A DNA stretch of 64,000 nt from Pseudomonas chlororaphis subsp. aurantiaca. GTDB lineage: Bacteria > Pseudomonadota > Gammaproteobacteria > Pseudomonadales > Pseudomonadaceae. Every line of letters starts with the position of its first letter. The first letter of the stretch is position 1. Shown one piece after another: positions 1-8,553 of the stretch. The stretch lies in NCBI RefSeq assembly GCF_013466605.1, contig NZ_CP059162.1, forward strand, positions 992,001-1,056,000, in the 5' to 3' direction. The notes under the pieces are model-generated. The model had not been told where the DNA came from. It searched no databases and saw only the letters and a program-made list of their open reading frames with translations. The translations under genes were made by a program, and so were the position numbers.

Positions 1-539
1 GGCAGCGATACCACGGCGATGGCGATCACGGTGTTGATCAGGCCCGGGCCGAGGATGGCGACGATCGCCACGGCCAGCAGCAGGGACGGCAGGGCCAGCA
101 TGATGTCCATCAGGCGCATGATGGTCGGCCCGAGCAAGCGCGGGAAGAACCCGGCGAACAGGCCCAGGAGGATGCCCGGGATCAGCGACATGACCACCGA
201 CGACAGGCCGATCAGCAGCGACAGGCGCGAACCGGTGATCAGGCGCGACAGCAGGTCGCGGCCCAGTTCGTCGGTGCCGAGGATGAATTGCCATTGGCCG
301 CCTTCGAGCCAGACCGGCGGAGTCAGCAGGAAGTCGCGGTATTGCTCGCTCGGGTTATGCGGGGCGACCCAGGGCGCGAAGATCGCGCAGAAGATCACCA
401 GCAGCATGAACAGCAGGCCGGCCACCGCGCCCTTGTTGCGCGAGAACGCCTGCCAGAATTCCTTGTACGGCGAGGGGTACAGCAGGCTTTGATCCACGGC
501 CACGGCGGATACGGCTACTGAGGAGGTTGGAGTGCTCAT
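1..539 (-). CDS. dppC: Dipeptide ABC transporter permease DppC (3' end cut by window)
   Basis: Inner-membrane permease subunit of the di/tripeptide importer, partner of DppB. I translated it from the ATG at 539 (reverse strand); about 179 codons are visible and the frame stays open to base 1, so the C-terminal part lies outside. A soluble N-terminus of about 35 residues precedes a first membrane helix (GLLFMLLVIFCAIFAPWV). Then come the periplasmic segment with LGTDELGRDLLSR, typical of DppC/OppC, and further hydrophobic helices. It starts 11 bases after the dppB stop, so the two permeases are translated as a pair. The ATPase genes dppD/dppF are expected just beyond base 1. Family assignment is firm; substrate range is inferred from the neighbouring binding proteins and porin. 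Confidence 0.93.
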   Translation of the reverse strand, partial: MSTPTSSVAVSAVAVDQSLLYPSPYKEFWQAFSRNKGAVAGLLFMLLVIFCAIFAPWVAPHNPSEQYRDFLLTPPVWLEGGQWQFILGTDELGRDLLSRLITGSRLSLLIGLSSVVMSLIPGILLGLFAGFFPRLLGPTIMRLMDIMLALPSLLLAVAIVAILGPGLINTVIAIAVVSL

Positions 540-550
540 GAGTATTGTCC

Positions 551-1561
551 TCAGCGCTGGTGGCGAATGCGTGGGTTGGCAAAGCCGTAGAGGATGTCCA
601 CCACGAAGTTGACCAGGATCACCAGGCAGGCGATCAACAGGATGCCGTTCTGCACCACGGGGTAGTCCCGGGCGCCGATGGCTTCGATCAGCCATTTGCC
701 GATGCCGGGCCAGGAGAAGATGGTTTCGGTCAGGACCGCGCCGGCCAGCAGGGTGCCGACTTGCAGGCCGACCACGGTCAGCACCGGGATCAGCGCGTTG
801 CGCAGGCCGTGCACGAACACCACGCGGGCGGGCGACAGGCCCTTGGCCTTGGCGGTGCGGATGTAGTCTTCGCGCAGCACTTCGAGCATCGAGGAGCGGG
901 TCATCCGGGCGATCACCGCCAGCGGAATGGTGCCGAGCACGATGGCCGGCAGGATCAGGTGGTGCAGGGCGTCGAAGAAGGCGCTGGTGTCATCGGCCAG
1001 CAGGGTGTCGATGAGCATGAAGCCGGTTTTCGGCTCGATGTCGTAGAGCAGGTCGAGCCGTCCGGAAACCGGGGTCCAGCCCAGGCTCACGGAGAAGAAC
1101 ATGATCAGGATCAGGCCCCACCAGAAGATCGGCATCGAATAGCCAGCGAGGGAAACGCCCATCACCCCATGGTCGAACAGCGATCCGCGTTTCAGCGCGG
1201 CGATCACCCCGGCCAGCAGGCCGATCACGGCGGCGAACAGCATCGCGGCCGAGGCCAGTTCCAGGGTCGCCGGGAACAGGGAAGTGAATTCGGTCCACAC
1301 ACTCTCGCGAGTCCGCAGGGACTCACCCAGATCGCCCTGGGCGAGTTTGCCGATGTAGTCCAGGTACTGGGCGTACAGCGGTTTGTTCAGACCAAGGCGT
1401 TCCATTGCCTGGGCATGCATCTCAGGGTCTACCCGGCGCTCGCCCATCATGACTTCCACGGGATCGCCGGGAATCATGCGAATCAATGCGAACGTCAGCA
1501 AGGTGATGCCGAAGAATGTGGGAATCAACAACCCCACACGGCGGGCAATAAAACTAAACAT
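551..1561 (-). CDS. dppB: Dipeptide ABC transporter permease DppB
   Basis: 336-residue inner-membrane permease, full length for DppB. It opens with the family-typical MFSFIARRVGLLIPT helix, followed by the conserved PGDPVE segment near residue 31 and five further hydrophobic segments. The cytoplasmic EAA loop (around residues 228-247, DYIRTAKAKGLS) is the docking site for the ATPases DppD/DppF. It pairs with DppC to form the channel that receives peptides from the periplasmic binding proteins encoded upstream. A 12-bp stem-loop (1596-1623) separates it from the preceding binding-protein gene and probably lets permease and binding protein be made in different amounts. Confidence 0.95.
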   Translation of the reverse strand: MFSFIARRVGLLIPTFFGITLLTFALIRMIPGDPVEVMMGERRVDPEMHAQAMERLGLNKPLYAQYLDYIGKLAQGDLGESLRTRESVWTEFTSLFPATLELASAAMLFAAVIGLLAGVIAALKRGSLFDHGVMGVSLAGYSMPIFWWGLILIMFFSVSLGWTPVSGRLDLLYDIEPKTGFMLIDTLLADDTSAFFDALHHLILPAIVLGTIPLAVIARMTRSSMLEVLREDYIRTAKAKGLSPARVVFVHGLRNALIPVLTVVGLQVGTLLAGAVLTETIFSWPGIGKWLIEAIGARDYPVVQNGILLIACLVILVNFVVDILYGFANPRIRHQR

Positions 1562-1595
1562 CTTCTGGTGTACCTCATCAGCCGGTTAGGCGTGT

Positions 1596-1623
1596 CCGGC
1601 ATCCCTGGGGTCAGGGATGCCGG
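1596..1623 (-). promoter_or_regulatory. Intercistronic stem-loop between dppA-type gene and dppB
   Basis: Perfect 12-bp inverted repeat (1596-1607 pairs with 1612-1623) with a GGGT loop, in the gap between the binding-protein stop (1635) and the dppB start (1561). On the - strand no T-run follows it, so it looks like a 3'-end stabiliser or processing/attenuation hairpin and not a full intrinsic terminator. Confidence 0.7.
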
Positions 1624-1634
1624 GCGTTTCTTAT

Positions 1635-3230
1635 CTACTTCACCTGGGTAGTAGCGAAGTTGTTGGTGGTCAGGGGGCTCTGGTGGTAGCCCTCGACGTT
1701 CTTGCGCATTGCCGTGAACATTTTCGGATAGGCCATGGGGATCCAGGGCTGTTCCTTGTCGAAAATGTCCTGGGCCTGTTCATAGAGTGCGGTCCGTTTG
1801 GCCGGCTCGGATTCGGCGCGGGCCTGATCGATCAGGCTCTGGAACGCTTTATTGCACCAGCGAGCGTAGTTTTCGCCGTTTTTGGCGGCCTCGCAACTGA
1901 GGTTGGGGGTCAGGAAGTTGTCCGGGTCCCCGTTATCCCCCGCCCAGCCGGCGGAAACCATGTCGTGCTCGCCGTTCTTGGCGCGCTTGAGCATCTCGCC
2001 CCATTCCATGACGCGGATATCGATCTTGAGGCCGATCTTCGCCAGGTCGGACTGCATCATCTGCGCGCCGAGCAGCGGGTTGGGGTTGGTCGGGCCGCCG
2101 CCGTTGCGGGTGAACAAGGTGAAGACCGTGCCTTCCGGCACGCCGGCTTCCTTGATCAGGGCGCGGGCCTTGTCCAGGTCGCGGGCCGGATTGCCCAGGC
2201 TGGCGTTGAAGCCCAGCAGGGTCGGCGGGTAGGGACCGGTGCCGACCACCGCGTTGCCTTTACCGTACAGGCTGTCGACGTAGGCTTCCTTGTCGAAGGC
2301 GATGTTGATGGCCTGACGGACACGCGGGTCGCTCATGTATTTCTTGGTGGTGTTCAGGGCCACGTAGCCCACGGTCATGGCGGCCAGGTCGTCGACCTTC
2401 AGGTTGGCGTCGGCCTTGATGCTCGGGATGTCGTCGGGTTTCGGATACAGGGCGACCTGGCACTCGTTGGCCTTGAGCTTCTGCAGGCGCACGTTGTTAT
2501 CGGTGGTGATCGCCAGGATCAGCGCGTCGGCTGGCGGCTTGCCACGGAAGTAGTCCGGGTTGGCCTTGAACCGCACCTGGGCGTCCTTGGCGTAGCGCTG
2601 GAAGATGAACGGGCCGGTACCGATCGGCTTGCTGTTCAGCTCGCCGGGCTTGCCGGCCTTGAGCAACTGGTCGGCGTATTCGGCCGGGAAGATCGAGGCG
2701 AAGGCCATGGCCACGTCGGCCAGGAACGGTGCTTCGCGACGGGTCAGGGTGAAGACCACGGTGTGGTCGTCGGTCTTCTCGACGCTTTTGAGCAGCTCCT
2801 TGAAGCCCATGCTCTCGAAATAGGGGAAGCCCACGCTGGACTTGTCATGCCACGGGTGTTTCGGGTCCAGCTGGCGCTGGAAGCTCCAGAGCACGTCGTC
2901 GGCGTTCATCTCGCGGGTCGGCGTGAAGTAATCGGTGCTGTGGAACTTGACGCCTTTGCGCAGGTGGAAGGTGTAGGTCAGGCCGTCCGGGCTGATCTCC
3001 CAGGACTCGGCCAGGGCCGGCTCGATGTCCGTGGTGCCGGGCTTGAAGTCCACCAGGCGGTTGAAGATGGTTTCCGCCACCGCGTCGGCAGTGACTGCAG
3101 TCGTGTACTGGACCATATCGAAGCCTTCCGGGCTGGCTTCGGTACAGACCACCAAGGGCTTGGCCGAGACGCCTGCGGCGGCGCTCAGCAGTGCGGCAGC
3201 GATGGCCGCTCTCAGGGAAAGCATTTTCAT
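1635..3230 (-). CDS. dppA: Periplasmic dipeptide-binding protein (DppA paralogue, permease-proximal)
   Basis: 531-residue family 5 extracellular solute-binding protein (SBP_bac_5). The Sec signal peptide is clear: basic start, hydrophobic AAIAAALLSAAAG core, cleavage after VSA around residue 23. The DppA/OppA fold is visible in the LVVCTEASPEGFDMVQYTT opening, the YTFHLRKGVKFHSTDYF segment and the AGDNGDPDNFLTPNLSC motif near the C-terminus. It is the most diverged of the three paralogues here: where the other two carry PVQRPYNPNAKLMAEML it has GGGPTNPNPLLGAQMM, in the region that lines the peptide-binding cleft. Being next to dppB it is probably the housekeeping DppA. Peptide specificity cannot be read from sequence. 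Confidence 0.92.
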   Translation of the reverse strand: MKMLSLRAAIAAALLSAAAGVSAKPLVVCTEASPEGFDMVQYTTAVTADAVAETIFNRLVDFKPGTTDIEPALAESWEISPDGLTYTFHLRKGVKFHSTDYFTPTREMNADDVLWSFQRQLDPKHPWHDKSSVGFPYFESMGFKELLKSVEKTDDHTVVFTLTRREAPFLADVAMAFASIFPAEYADQLLKAGKPGELNSKPIGTGPFIFQRYAKDAQVRFKANPDYFRGKPPADALILAITTDNNVRLQKLKANECQVALYPKPDDIPSIKADANLKVDDLAAMTVGYVALNTTKKYMSDPRVRQAINIAFDKEAYVDSLYGKGNAVVGTGPYPPTLLGFNASLGNPARDLDKARALIKEAGVPEGTVFTLFTRNGGGPTNPNPLLGAQMMQSDLAKIGLKIDIRVMEWGEMLKRAKNGEHDMVSAGWAGDNGDPDNFLTPNLSCEAAKNGENYARWCNKAFQSLIDQARAESEPAKRTALYEQAQDIFDKEQPWIPMAYPKMFTAMRKNVEGYHQSPLTTNNFATTQVK

Positions 3231-3264
3231 CTAGAACCCTCTGCAATCGGTTGAACCAGAGTAG

Positions 3265-3301
3265 CTGGAATGGCGAATTCATCATGAGTTCGCCATTCCA
3301 G
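3265..3301 (-). promoter_or_regulatory. Intercistronic stem-loop between porin and dppA
   Basis: Perfect 13-bp inverted repeat, arms 3265-3277 and 3289-3301 with an 11-base loop, lying 12 bases past the porin stop (3313) and 35 bases before the dppA start (3230). No T-run follows on the - strand. It is one of a series of hairpins in the gaps of this cluster. Confidence 0.7.
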
Positions 3302-3312
3302 CCGGTGTGTTT

Positions 3313-4734
3313 TTAGAGAATGTTGAACGGGATGGTGGTGACCAGGCGGAACTCGTTGATGTTGCCGTCGGCCTGGTGTTCGCTGGCCCGGTGCGTAGTG
3401 TAGGTCGCACGAATGGCGGTGGCCTTGAGCGGGCCGCTCTGGACTGCGTACGACGCGCCAATGCCGTATTCGTAGTGGGTTTCGCCATCCATCAGGCTCA
3501 GGTCGCCGCGCTTGGCGCCTGGGTCGGTGTAGGCGGTGCCACGGTAGTGGGTACCGTCGATGCCCCAGCCACGCGCCTGGTAGATGTTGAACTTCAGGCC
3601 CGGTACGCCGTATTCGGCCATGTTGAGACCGTAGGCGATCTGGAAGGATTTCTCGTTCGGGCCGTTGAAGTCCGAGAGCAGGGAGTTGGCCAGGTAGATG
3701 CCGTTGGTTTCGTGCAGGTAGTCGAAGTACTCGTTACCGTTCACTTGCTGGTAGGAGAAGGTCAGGCTGTGCGCCTGGTGAGCCAGGCCGAGCGACAGCG
3801 AGTAGGTGTCGTTGTCGATCTCGCCCATCAACTTTTTGCCTTCGTCGACGGTCTTGTAGTAGTTCAGGCCGGTGGTCAGGCTCAGCACCTGGCTGTCACC
3901 CAGTTCGTGGGTGGCGCCGAAGTAGTACTGGTTCCAGAAGTCTTCGACCTTGGCGCCATACAGGCTGGTCTTCAGGCTCTTGAACGGCTGGTAGTTCACA
4001 CCTGCGGTGTAGACCTTGTCGGTTTCCACGCCGGTGGCGGAGTACTCGGTACGGAATTTCGACAGGCTCTGTTCGCTGCGTGGCGAAACGCGGTCGAAGC
4101 CGGCCAGGTCGAACGACAGGTTGTTCAGCTCTTCGCTGTGCAGGCTGATGCCTTCAAAGCTGGAAGGCAGCGCACGGTTGCCGATGACGTCGATGATCGG
4201 GGTGCTGAAGTTCTGACGACCGGCGGTCAGCGTGGTATTCGATACCCGGAACTTGACGTTGGCCAGGCCCAGTTTGCTCCACTGATCTACAGCGTCGCCG
4301 TTGGAGTCCGCCAGGGTACGGTTGGAGCCACCGGCAATGTCCTTGCGATCACGATCCAGGGCGATGGCGTTGTAGGCCGCCACTTCAGTGCTGACGCCAA
4401 CGGTGCCCTGGGTGAAGCCCGAGGTGTAGTTGAGGATGGTGCCCTGGACCCAGTTGATACGCCGGGAGGTCGGGGTCTTGGGTGCGGTGGGATCGTTTTT
4501 GACGCTGTTTTTCTTGTAGCTGAAGGTGTCGTCACGACGCTTCAGTTCATTGGCGTACCAGTTGCGGGTAGTGCCCCCAAGGCTCTGTCCGTCAATGAAA
4601 CCCTTGGCTTCGCTTTGGGCGTTGGTACCGGCCAGGGTCGTCGGAACGAATTCCTGGCTCACGCTTTCCGCATGGGCCATGGCCGTGATGCTGCTGATGG
4701 CCAGGGCCAGTAACGCGGTGTTGCTCGGTTTCAT
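3313..4734 (-). CDS. opdP: OprD-family outer-membrane porin, OpdP-like (dipeptide)
   Basis: 473-residue outer-membrane channel of the OprD family, with a signal peptide (SNTALLALAISSITAMAHA, cleavage before ESVSQEF). The body shows alternating short amphipathic strands, GGTTRNWYANELKRRDD near the N-terminus, WGIDGTHYRGTAYTDPG, and ends in an aromatic-free strand closing with FNIL. Placed between dipeptide-binding-protein genes, it corresponds by context to the OpdP/OpdD porin of the P. aeruginosa dpp cluster, which admits glycine-glutamate and related peptides. The OprD assignment is seen in sequence; the peptide role follows from context. A strong ribosome site (AGGAGC) precedes the ATG at 4734. 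Confidence 0.9.
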   Translation of the reverse strand: MKPSNTALLALAISSITAMAHAESVSQEFVPTTLAGTNAQSEAKGFIDGQSLGGTTRNWYANELKRRDDTFSYKKNSVKNDPTAPKTPTSRRINWVQGTILNYTSGFTQGTVGVSTEVAAYNAIALDRDRKDIAGGSNRTLADSNGDAVDQWSKLGLANVKFRVSNTTLTAGRQNFSTPIIDVIGNRALPSSFEGISLHSEELNNLSFDLAGFDRVSPRSEQSLSKFRTEYSATGVETDKVYTAGVNYQPFKSLKTSLYGAKVEDFWNQYYFGATHELGDSQVLSLTTGLNYYKTVDEGKKLMGEIDNDTYSLSLGLAHQAHSLTFSYQQVNGNEYFDYLHETNGIYLANSLLSDFNGPNEKSFQIAYGLNMAEYGVPGLKFNIYQARGWGIDGTHYRGTAYTDPGAKRGDLSLMDGETHYEYGIGASYAVQSGPLKATAIRATYTTHRASEHQADGNINEFRLVTTIPFNIL

Positions 4735-4766
4735 GGGTGAAGCTCCTTTGCTTTCTTTATTTTTAT

Positions 4767-4790
4767 GCCGGTCTTTTTGGGTTGACCGGC
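4767..4790. repeat. Stem-loop upstream of the porin gene
   Basis: Inverted repeat GCCGGTC (4767-4773) / GACCGGC (4784-4790) in the leader of the porin gene. On the + strand it is followed by TTTTGCTTT, so it could stop transcripts coming from the other direction. On the - strand it lies about 33 bases upstream of the porin ATG. Confidence 0.45.
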
Positions 4791-4818
4791 TTTTGCTTTA
4801 CAACTCATTCAAGGCATC

Positions 4819-4830
4819 GCAAACGTTTGC
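4819..4830. promoter_or_regulatory. LacI/GalR-type palindrome upstream of porin gene
   Basis: Perfect 12-bp palindrome GCAAACGTTTGC with a central CG, 85-96 bases upstream of the porin start. The half-site and CG centre resemble operators of LacI-family repressors (PurR, Cra/FruR). No such repressor gene is in the window, so the assignment rests on the palindrome alone. Confidence 0.4.
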
Positions 4831-4869
4831 ATGAGGCGTGATCGCCGAATCCAGGCAACAGATTTGCGT

Positions 4870-4888
4870 GGGGACGAATATCGCCCCC
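4870..4888 (-). promoter_or_regulatory. Stem-loop just after second dppA paralogue
   Basis: 7-bp stem (4870-4876 with 4882-4888, one G-U pair) with a 5-base loop, 18 bases past the stop codon at 4907 on the - strand. It occupies the same relative position as the hairpins after the other binding-protein genes. Confidence 0.45.
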
Positions 4889-4906
4889 AGCGGCCTGGCT
4901 AATCAT

Positions 4907-6508
4907 TTATTGGTCGATGCTGACACCCGAGAACACGTTGCGACCGAAGGGGCTGACCTTGAATCCTTCGACTTTGGCGCTCAACGGCTGGTTGACCGTC
5001 GAGTGGGCGACAGGGGTGATCGGTACCTGCTGCTTGAGCAACTGCTGGGCCTGTTGGTAGAGCACCGTGCGCTGTTCGCGATCGGTGACGATCTTGGCCT
5101 GCTTGATCAGCTTGTCGTACTGCGGGTCGCACCACATGGAGTAGTTGTTGCCGCCAATGGCGTCGCAGCTGTACAGGGTGCCGAGCCAGTTGTCCGGGTC
5201 ACCGTTGTCGCCGGTCCAGCCGATCAGGCTGATGTCGTGCTCGCCATTCTTGGTGCGCTTGATGTACTCGCCCCATTCGTAGCTGACGATCTTCACTTTC
5301 AGGCCGATCTTGCCCCAGTCGGACTGGAGCATTTCGGCCATCAGCTTGGCGTTGGGGTTGTAGGGACGTTGTACGGGCATGGCCCAGAGGGTGATTTCCG
5401 TGCCTTCCTTGACCCCGGCGGCCTTGAGCAGCTCACGGGCCTTTTCCGGGTTGTAGGCGGCGTCCTTGATGCTGGTGTCGTAGGACCACTGGGTCGGTGG
5501 CATGGCGTTGACCGCCAGCTGGCCGGCGCCCTGGTACACGGCGTTGAGGATGCCCTGTTTGTTCACCGCCATGTCCAGCGCCTGGCGCACTTCGAGCTGG
5601 TCGAAGGGTTTGTGGCGAACGTTGTAGGCGATATAGCCGAGGTTGAAGCCAGGCTTTTCGATCAGTTGCAGCTTCGGGTCTTTTTTCAGCGCTTCGACAT
5701 CGGCTGGCCGCGGGTGCAGGGTGATCTGGCATTCGCCGGCCTTGAGCTTCTGCACACGCACCGAGGCATCGGTGTTGATGGCGAAAATCAGTTGGTCGAG
5801 CTTGACCCGGCTCGGGTCCCAGTACTGCTTGTTGGCGGTGTAGCGGATGTTCGAGTCTTTCTGGTAGCTCTTGAACACGAACGGCCCGGTGCCGACCGGC
5901 TTCTGGTTGATCTCGCTGGGCTTGCCGGCCTTGAGCAACTGGTCGGCGTATTCGGCCGAGAGAATCGCGGCGAAGCTCATGGCGATGTTCTGGATGAACG
6001 CGGCGTCCACCGAGTTCAGGGTCATCACTACGGTCAGCGGCCCGGTCTTCTCGACCTTGGCGATGTTCTTGTTCAGGCTCATCCCGTTGAAGTAGGGAAA
6101 CTCGGTCGGGTAGGCCTTACGGAAAGGATGCTCGGCATCGAGCATGCGGGTGAAGGTGAAGACCACGTCGTCGGCGTTGAAATCACGCGTCGGCTTGAAG
6201 TACGGCGTGGTGTGGAACTTCACCCCTTCGCGCAGGTGGAAGGTGTACTGCAGGCCGTCCGCGGAAATATCCCAGCGGGTGGCCAGGCCCGGCACTACAT
6301 TGGTCGCGCCTTTTTCGAACTCCGCCAGGCGGTTGTACAGCGGCTCCGCCGCGTCGTTGTCGGTGGCGGTGGTGTATTGCGCGGTGTCGAAACCGGCCGG
6401 GCTGCCTTCGGAGCAGAACACCAGGCTGTTGCTGGCCGCCAGGCTGGCGGAGGTTGCGGTCAACAGACCGGTGCCCAACAGGGCGGATAAAACCAGAGAA
6501 TGACGCAT
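4907..6508 (-). CDS. Periplasmic peptide-binding protein (second DppA paralogue)
   Basis: 533-residue SBP_bac_5 protein with a signal peptide (VLSALLGTGLLTATSASLAA, cleavage before SNSLVF). Very similar to its upstream neighbour: LVFCSEGSPAGFDTAQYTT, HTTPYFKPTRDFNADDVVFTF, WTGDNGDPDNWLGTLYSCD and PVQRPYNPNAKLMAEML are all shared, so the two arose by tandem duplication. It probably delivers a different set of di/tripeptides to the common DppBCDF membrane complex. The ATG at 6508 has a good ribosome site (GGGAGC). Confidence 0.9.
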   Translation of the reverse strand: MRHSLVLSALLGTGLLTATSASLAASNSLVFCSEGSPAGFDTAQYTTATDNDAAEPLYNRLAEFEKGATNVVPGLATRWDISADGLQYTFHLREGVKFHTTPYFKPTRDFNADDVVFTFTRMLDAEHPFRKAYPTEFPYFNGMSLNKNIAKVEKTGPLTVVMTLNSVDAAFIQNIAMSFAAILSAEYADQLLKAGKPSEINQKPVGTGPFVFKSYQKDSNIRYTANKQYWDPSRVKLDQLIFAINTDASVRVQKLKAGECQITLHPRPADVEALKKDPKLQLIEKPGFNLGYIAYNVRHKPFDQLEVRQALDMAVNKQGILNAVYQGAGQLAVNAMPPTQWSYDTSIKDAAYNPEKARELLKAAGVKEGTEITLWAMPVQRPYNPNAKLMAEMLQSDWGKIGLKVKIVSYEWGEYIKRTKNGEHDISLIGWTGDNGDPDNWLGTLYSCDAIGGNNYSMWCDPQYDKLIKQAKIVTDREQRTVLYQQAQQLLKQQVPITPVAHSTVNQPLSAKVEGFKVSPFGRNVFSGVSIDQ

Positions 6509-6780
6509 GATGCTCCCTCTCCCTTTTATTGTTTTGATCGATGAGCAGTCGCCTCATACGGAGGCGGTCATGTCATCGATCCCAAGTCCTCGCTTGCAGC
6601 AAATGCCGGGCAATGGATGCACCACTCCATGCTTTGACGGTAGGGGTCGCCGCATGGGTAGTAAATGCCAAAGAGCCTGAAAGACATGTAGGGAACTTCC
6701 GAAATGCCCGTACTCACCACGATGGGGTGCAGCAAGAGGAAGAGCGTTCGAAGTTCCGGCAGTCCTGGCAGGTAAGGCAG
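6509..6780. other. Gap between two peptide-binding-protein genes
   Basis: About 300 bases between two tandem dppA paralogues. I see a small hairpin (6550-6555 with 6561-6566) and short open frames on both strands without ribosome sites or recognisable protein content. No supported gene. It may carry an internal promoter for the downstream part of the cluster. Confidence 0.4.
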
Positions 6781-6804
6781 CGGCGACGTCAAATGACATC
6801 GCCG
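6781..6804 (-). promoter_or_regulatory. Stem-loop just after first dppA paralogue
   Basis: 11-bp stem with one G-U pair (6781-6791 with 6794-6804), 10 bases past the stop codon at 6815 on the - strand. No T-run follows. It is likely a 3'-end stabilising or partial-termination structure. Confidence 0.55.
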
Positions 6805-6814
6805 TTGCAGACCC

Positions 6815-8440
6815 TTATTTGCTGATGCTGACGCCGTAGAACGAGTTCAGGCCAAAGGGGCTGATCTTGAAGTCCTGCACGTTGGCGCGCATGGGTTGGA
6901 ACACCGTCGAGTGTGCGATAGGTGTCATCGGGACTTGGTCTTTGAGGAGGTGTTGCGCCTGCTTGTACAGCTCGGTGCGTTTGGCCACGTCCGGGGTGGC
7001 CTTGGCTTGCTTGATCAGTGCGTCGTACGGCTTGTCGCACCATTTGGAGAAGTTGTTGCCATTCATGGCGTCGCAGCCGAACAGGGTGCCGAGCCAGTTG
7101 TCCGGGTCACCATTGTCGCCGCTCCAGCCGATGATCATCGCCTGGTTCTCGCCGCCCTTGGAGCGCTTGATGTACTCGCCCCATTCGTAGCTGACGATGT
7201 TGACCTTCAGGCCGATCTTCGCCCAGTCGGACTGCAGCATTTCAGCCATCAGCTTGGCGTTCGGGTTGTACGGACGCTGCACGGGCATGGCCCACAGGGT
7301 GATCTGGGTGCCTTCCTTGATGCCGGCTTCCTTGAGCAGCGCCTTGGCTTTCTCAGGGTCGTACTTGGCATCCTTGATGGTGTCGTCATAGGACCACTGG
7401 GTCGGTGGCATGGCGTTGACCGCCAGCTGGCCCGCGCCCTGGTAGACCGAGTCGATGATCTGCTGCTTGTTCACCGCCATGTCCAGCGCCTGACGGACCT
7501 TGAGGTCGGCCAGCGGGTTGGCGTCGGTGCGGCCCTTGAGCACAGGCATCACGTTGTAGGCGATGTAGCCGAGGTTGAAGCCGGCCTGCTGCGGCAGCTT
7601 GAGGGTCTTGTCCTCGCCCAGGGCCTTGAGGTCGGCCGGACGCGGGAACAGGGTGACCTGGCATTCGTTCTTTTTCAGTTTCTGGATGCGTACCGACGGG
7701 TCGGTGGTGATGGCGAAGATTAGGTTGTCGATCTTCACGTCCTCAGGCTTCCAGTACTCCTTGTTGCCGGTGTAACGGATGTTGGAGTCTTTCTGGTAGC
7801 TCTTGAACACGAACGGGCCAGTGCCGATCGGCTTCTGGTTGATGTCGCCCGGCTTGCCTTCCTTGAGCAGCTGGTCGGCGTACTCGGCGGACTGGATGGA
7901 GGCGAAGCTCATCGCCAGGTTCTGGATGAACGCGGCGTCTACGGTTTTCAGGGTGAACTTGACGGTCTTGTCGTCGACTTTCTCGACCTTGGTGATGTTG
8001 GTGTCCATCCCCATGTCGGTGAAGTAAGGGAATTCGGTCGGGTACGCCTTGCGGAACGGCATGTCCTTGTCGAGCATGCGGTTGAACGTGAAGAGCACGT
8101 CGTCGGCGTTGAAATCACGAGTCGGCTTGAAGTACGGCGTGGTGTGGAATTTCACGCCATCACGCAGATGGAAGGTGTAGGTCAGGCCATCGTCGGAAAT
8201 GTCCCAACTGGTCGCCAGGCCAGGAACGACGGCGGTGCCGCCACGCTCGAACTGGCTGAGACGGTTGAAGATGGTTTCTGCTGAGGCGTCGAAGTCGGTT
8301 CCGGTGGTGTACTGGCCTGGATCGAAACCGGCCGGGCTCCCTTCGGAGCAGAACACCAGGTTAGTCGCTGCTTGGGCGAAGGGTGCGCTGGCGAGCAAGC
8401 CGGCGCTGACTAAAAGCGGAATGACTGCTTGTTTGAACAT
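6815..8440 (-). CDS. Periplasmic peptide-binding protein (first DppA paralogue)
   Basis: 541-residue SBP_bac_5 protein. I chose the ATG at 8440 (MFKQAVIPLL) over the in-frame ATG at 8464: it starts the signal peptide directly, cleaves after FAQA, and has GAGG at correct spacing. All family landmarks are present: LVFCSEGSPAGFDPGQYTT, PTRDFNADDVLFTFNRML, INQKPIGTGPFVFKSY and GWSGDNGDPDNWLGTLFGC. It is closest to the next gene in the cluster. As the first intact binding protein after the psdR-like regulator it probably sits at the head of the transcript. A pair of direct repeats (8581-8611) lies upstream. Confidence 0.9.
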   Translation of the reverse strand: MFKQAVIPLLVSAGLLASAPFAQAATNLVFCSEGSPAGFDPGQYTTGTDFDASAETIFNRLSQFERGGTAVVPGLATSWDISDDGLTYTFHLRDGVKFHTTPYFKPTRDFNADDVLFTFNRMLDKDMPFRKAYPTEFPYFTDMGMDTNITKVEKVDDKTVKFTLKTVDAAFIQNLAMSFASIQSAEYADQLLKEGKPGDINQKPIGTGPFVFKSYQKDSNIRYTGNKEYWKPEDVKIDNLIFAITTDPSVRIQKLKKNECQVTLFPRPADLKALGEDKTLKLPQQAGFNLGYIAYNVMPVLKGRTDANPLADLKVRQALDMAVNKQQIIDSVYQGAGQLAVNAMPPTQWSYDDTIKDAKYDPEKAKALLKEAGIKEGTQITLWAMPVQRPYNPNAKLMAEMLQSDWAKIGLKVNIVSYEWGEYIKRSKGGENQAMIIGWSGDNGDPDNWLGTLFGCDAMNGNNFSKWCDKPYDALIKQAKATPDVAKRTELYKQAQHLLKDQVPMTPIAHSTVFQPMRANVQDFKISPFGLNSFYGVSISK

Positions 8441-8553
8441 GGTGGCCTCATGATTTGTTGTCATTTTTGGTGTAGAGGGCGACCTTATGAGTCGACCCGC
8501 CGATACTTATGCAGGCCCCATACCCAATGCAAGATGCGGGGCTGTCACAAGTA

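Noticed and set aside
545..1651. Long open frame on the + strand opposite dppB
   Set aside because: Antisense shadow of dppB: composition His/Gln/Gly-rich, no ribosome site, no recognisable domain.
6554..6799. 81-codon frame in the gap between two dppA paralogues
   Set aside because: No ribosome site, no similarity to known proteins, overlapped by another equally good frame and by a hairpin.
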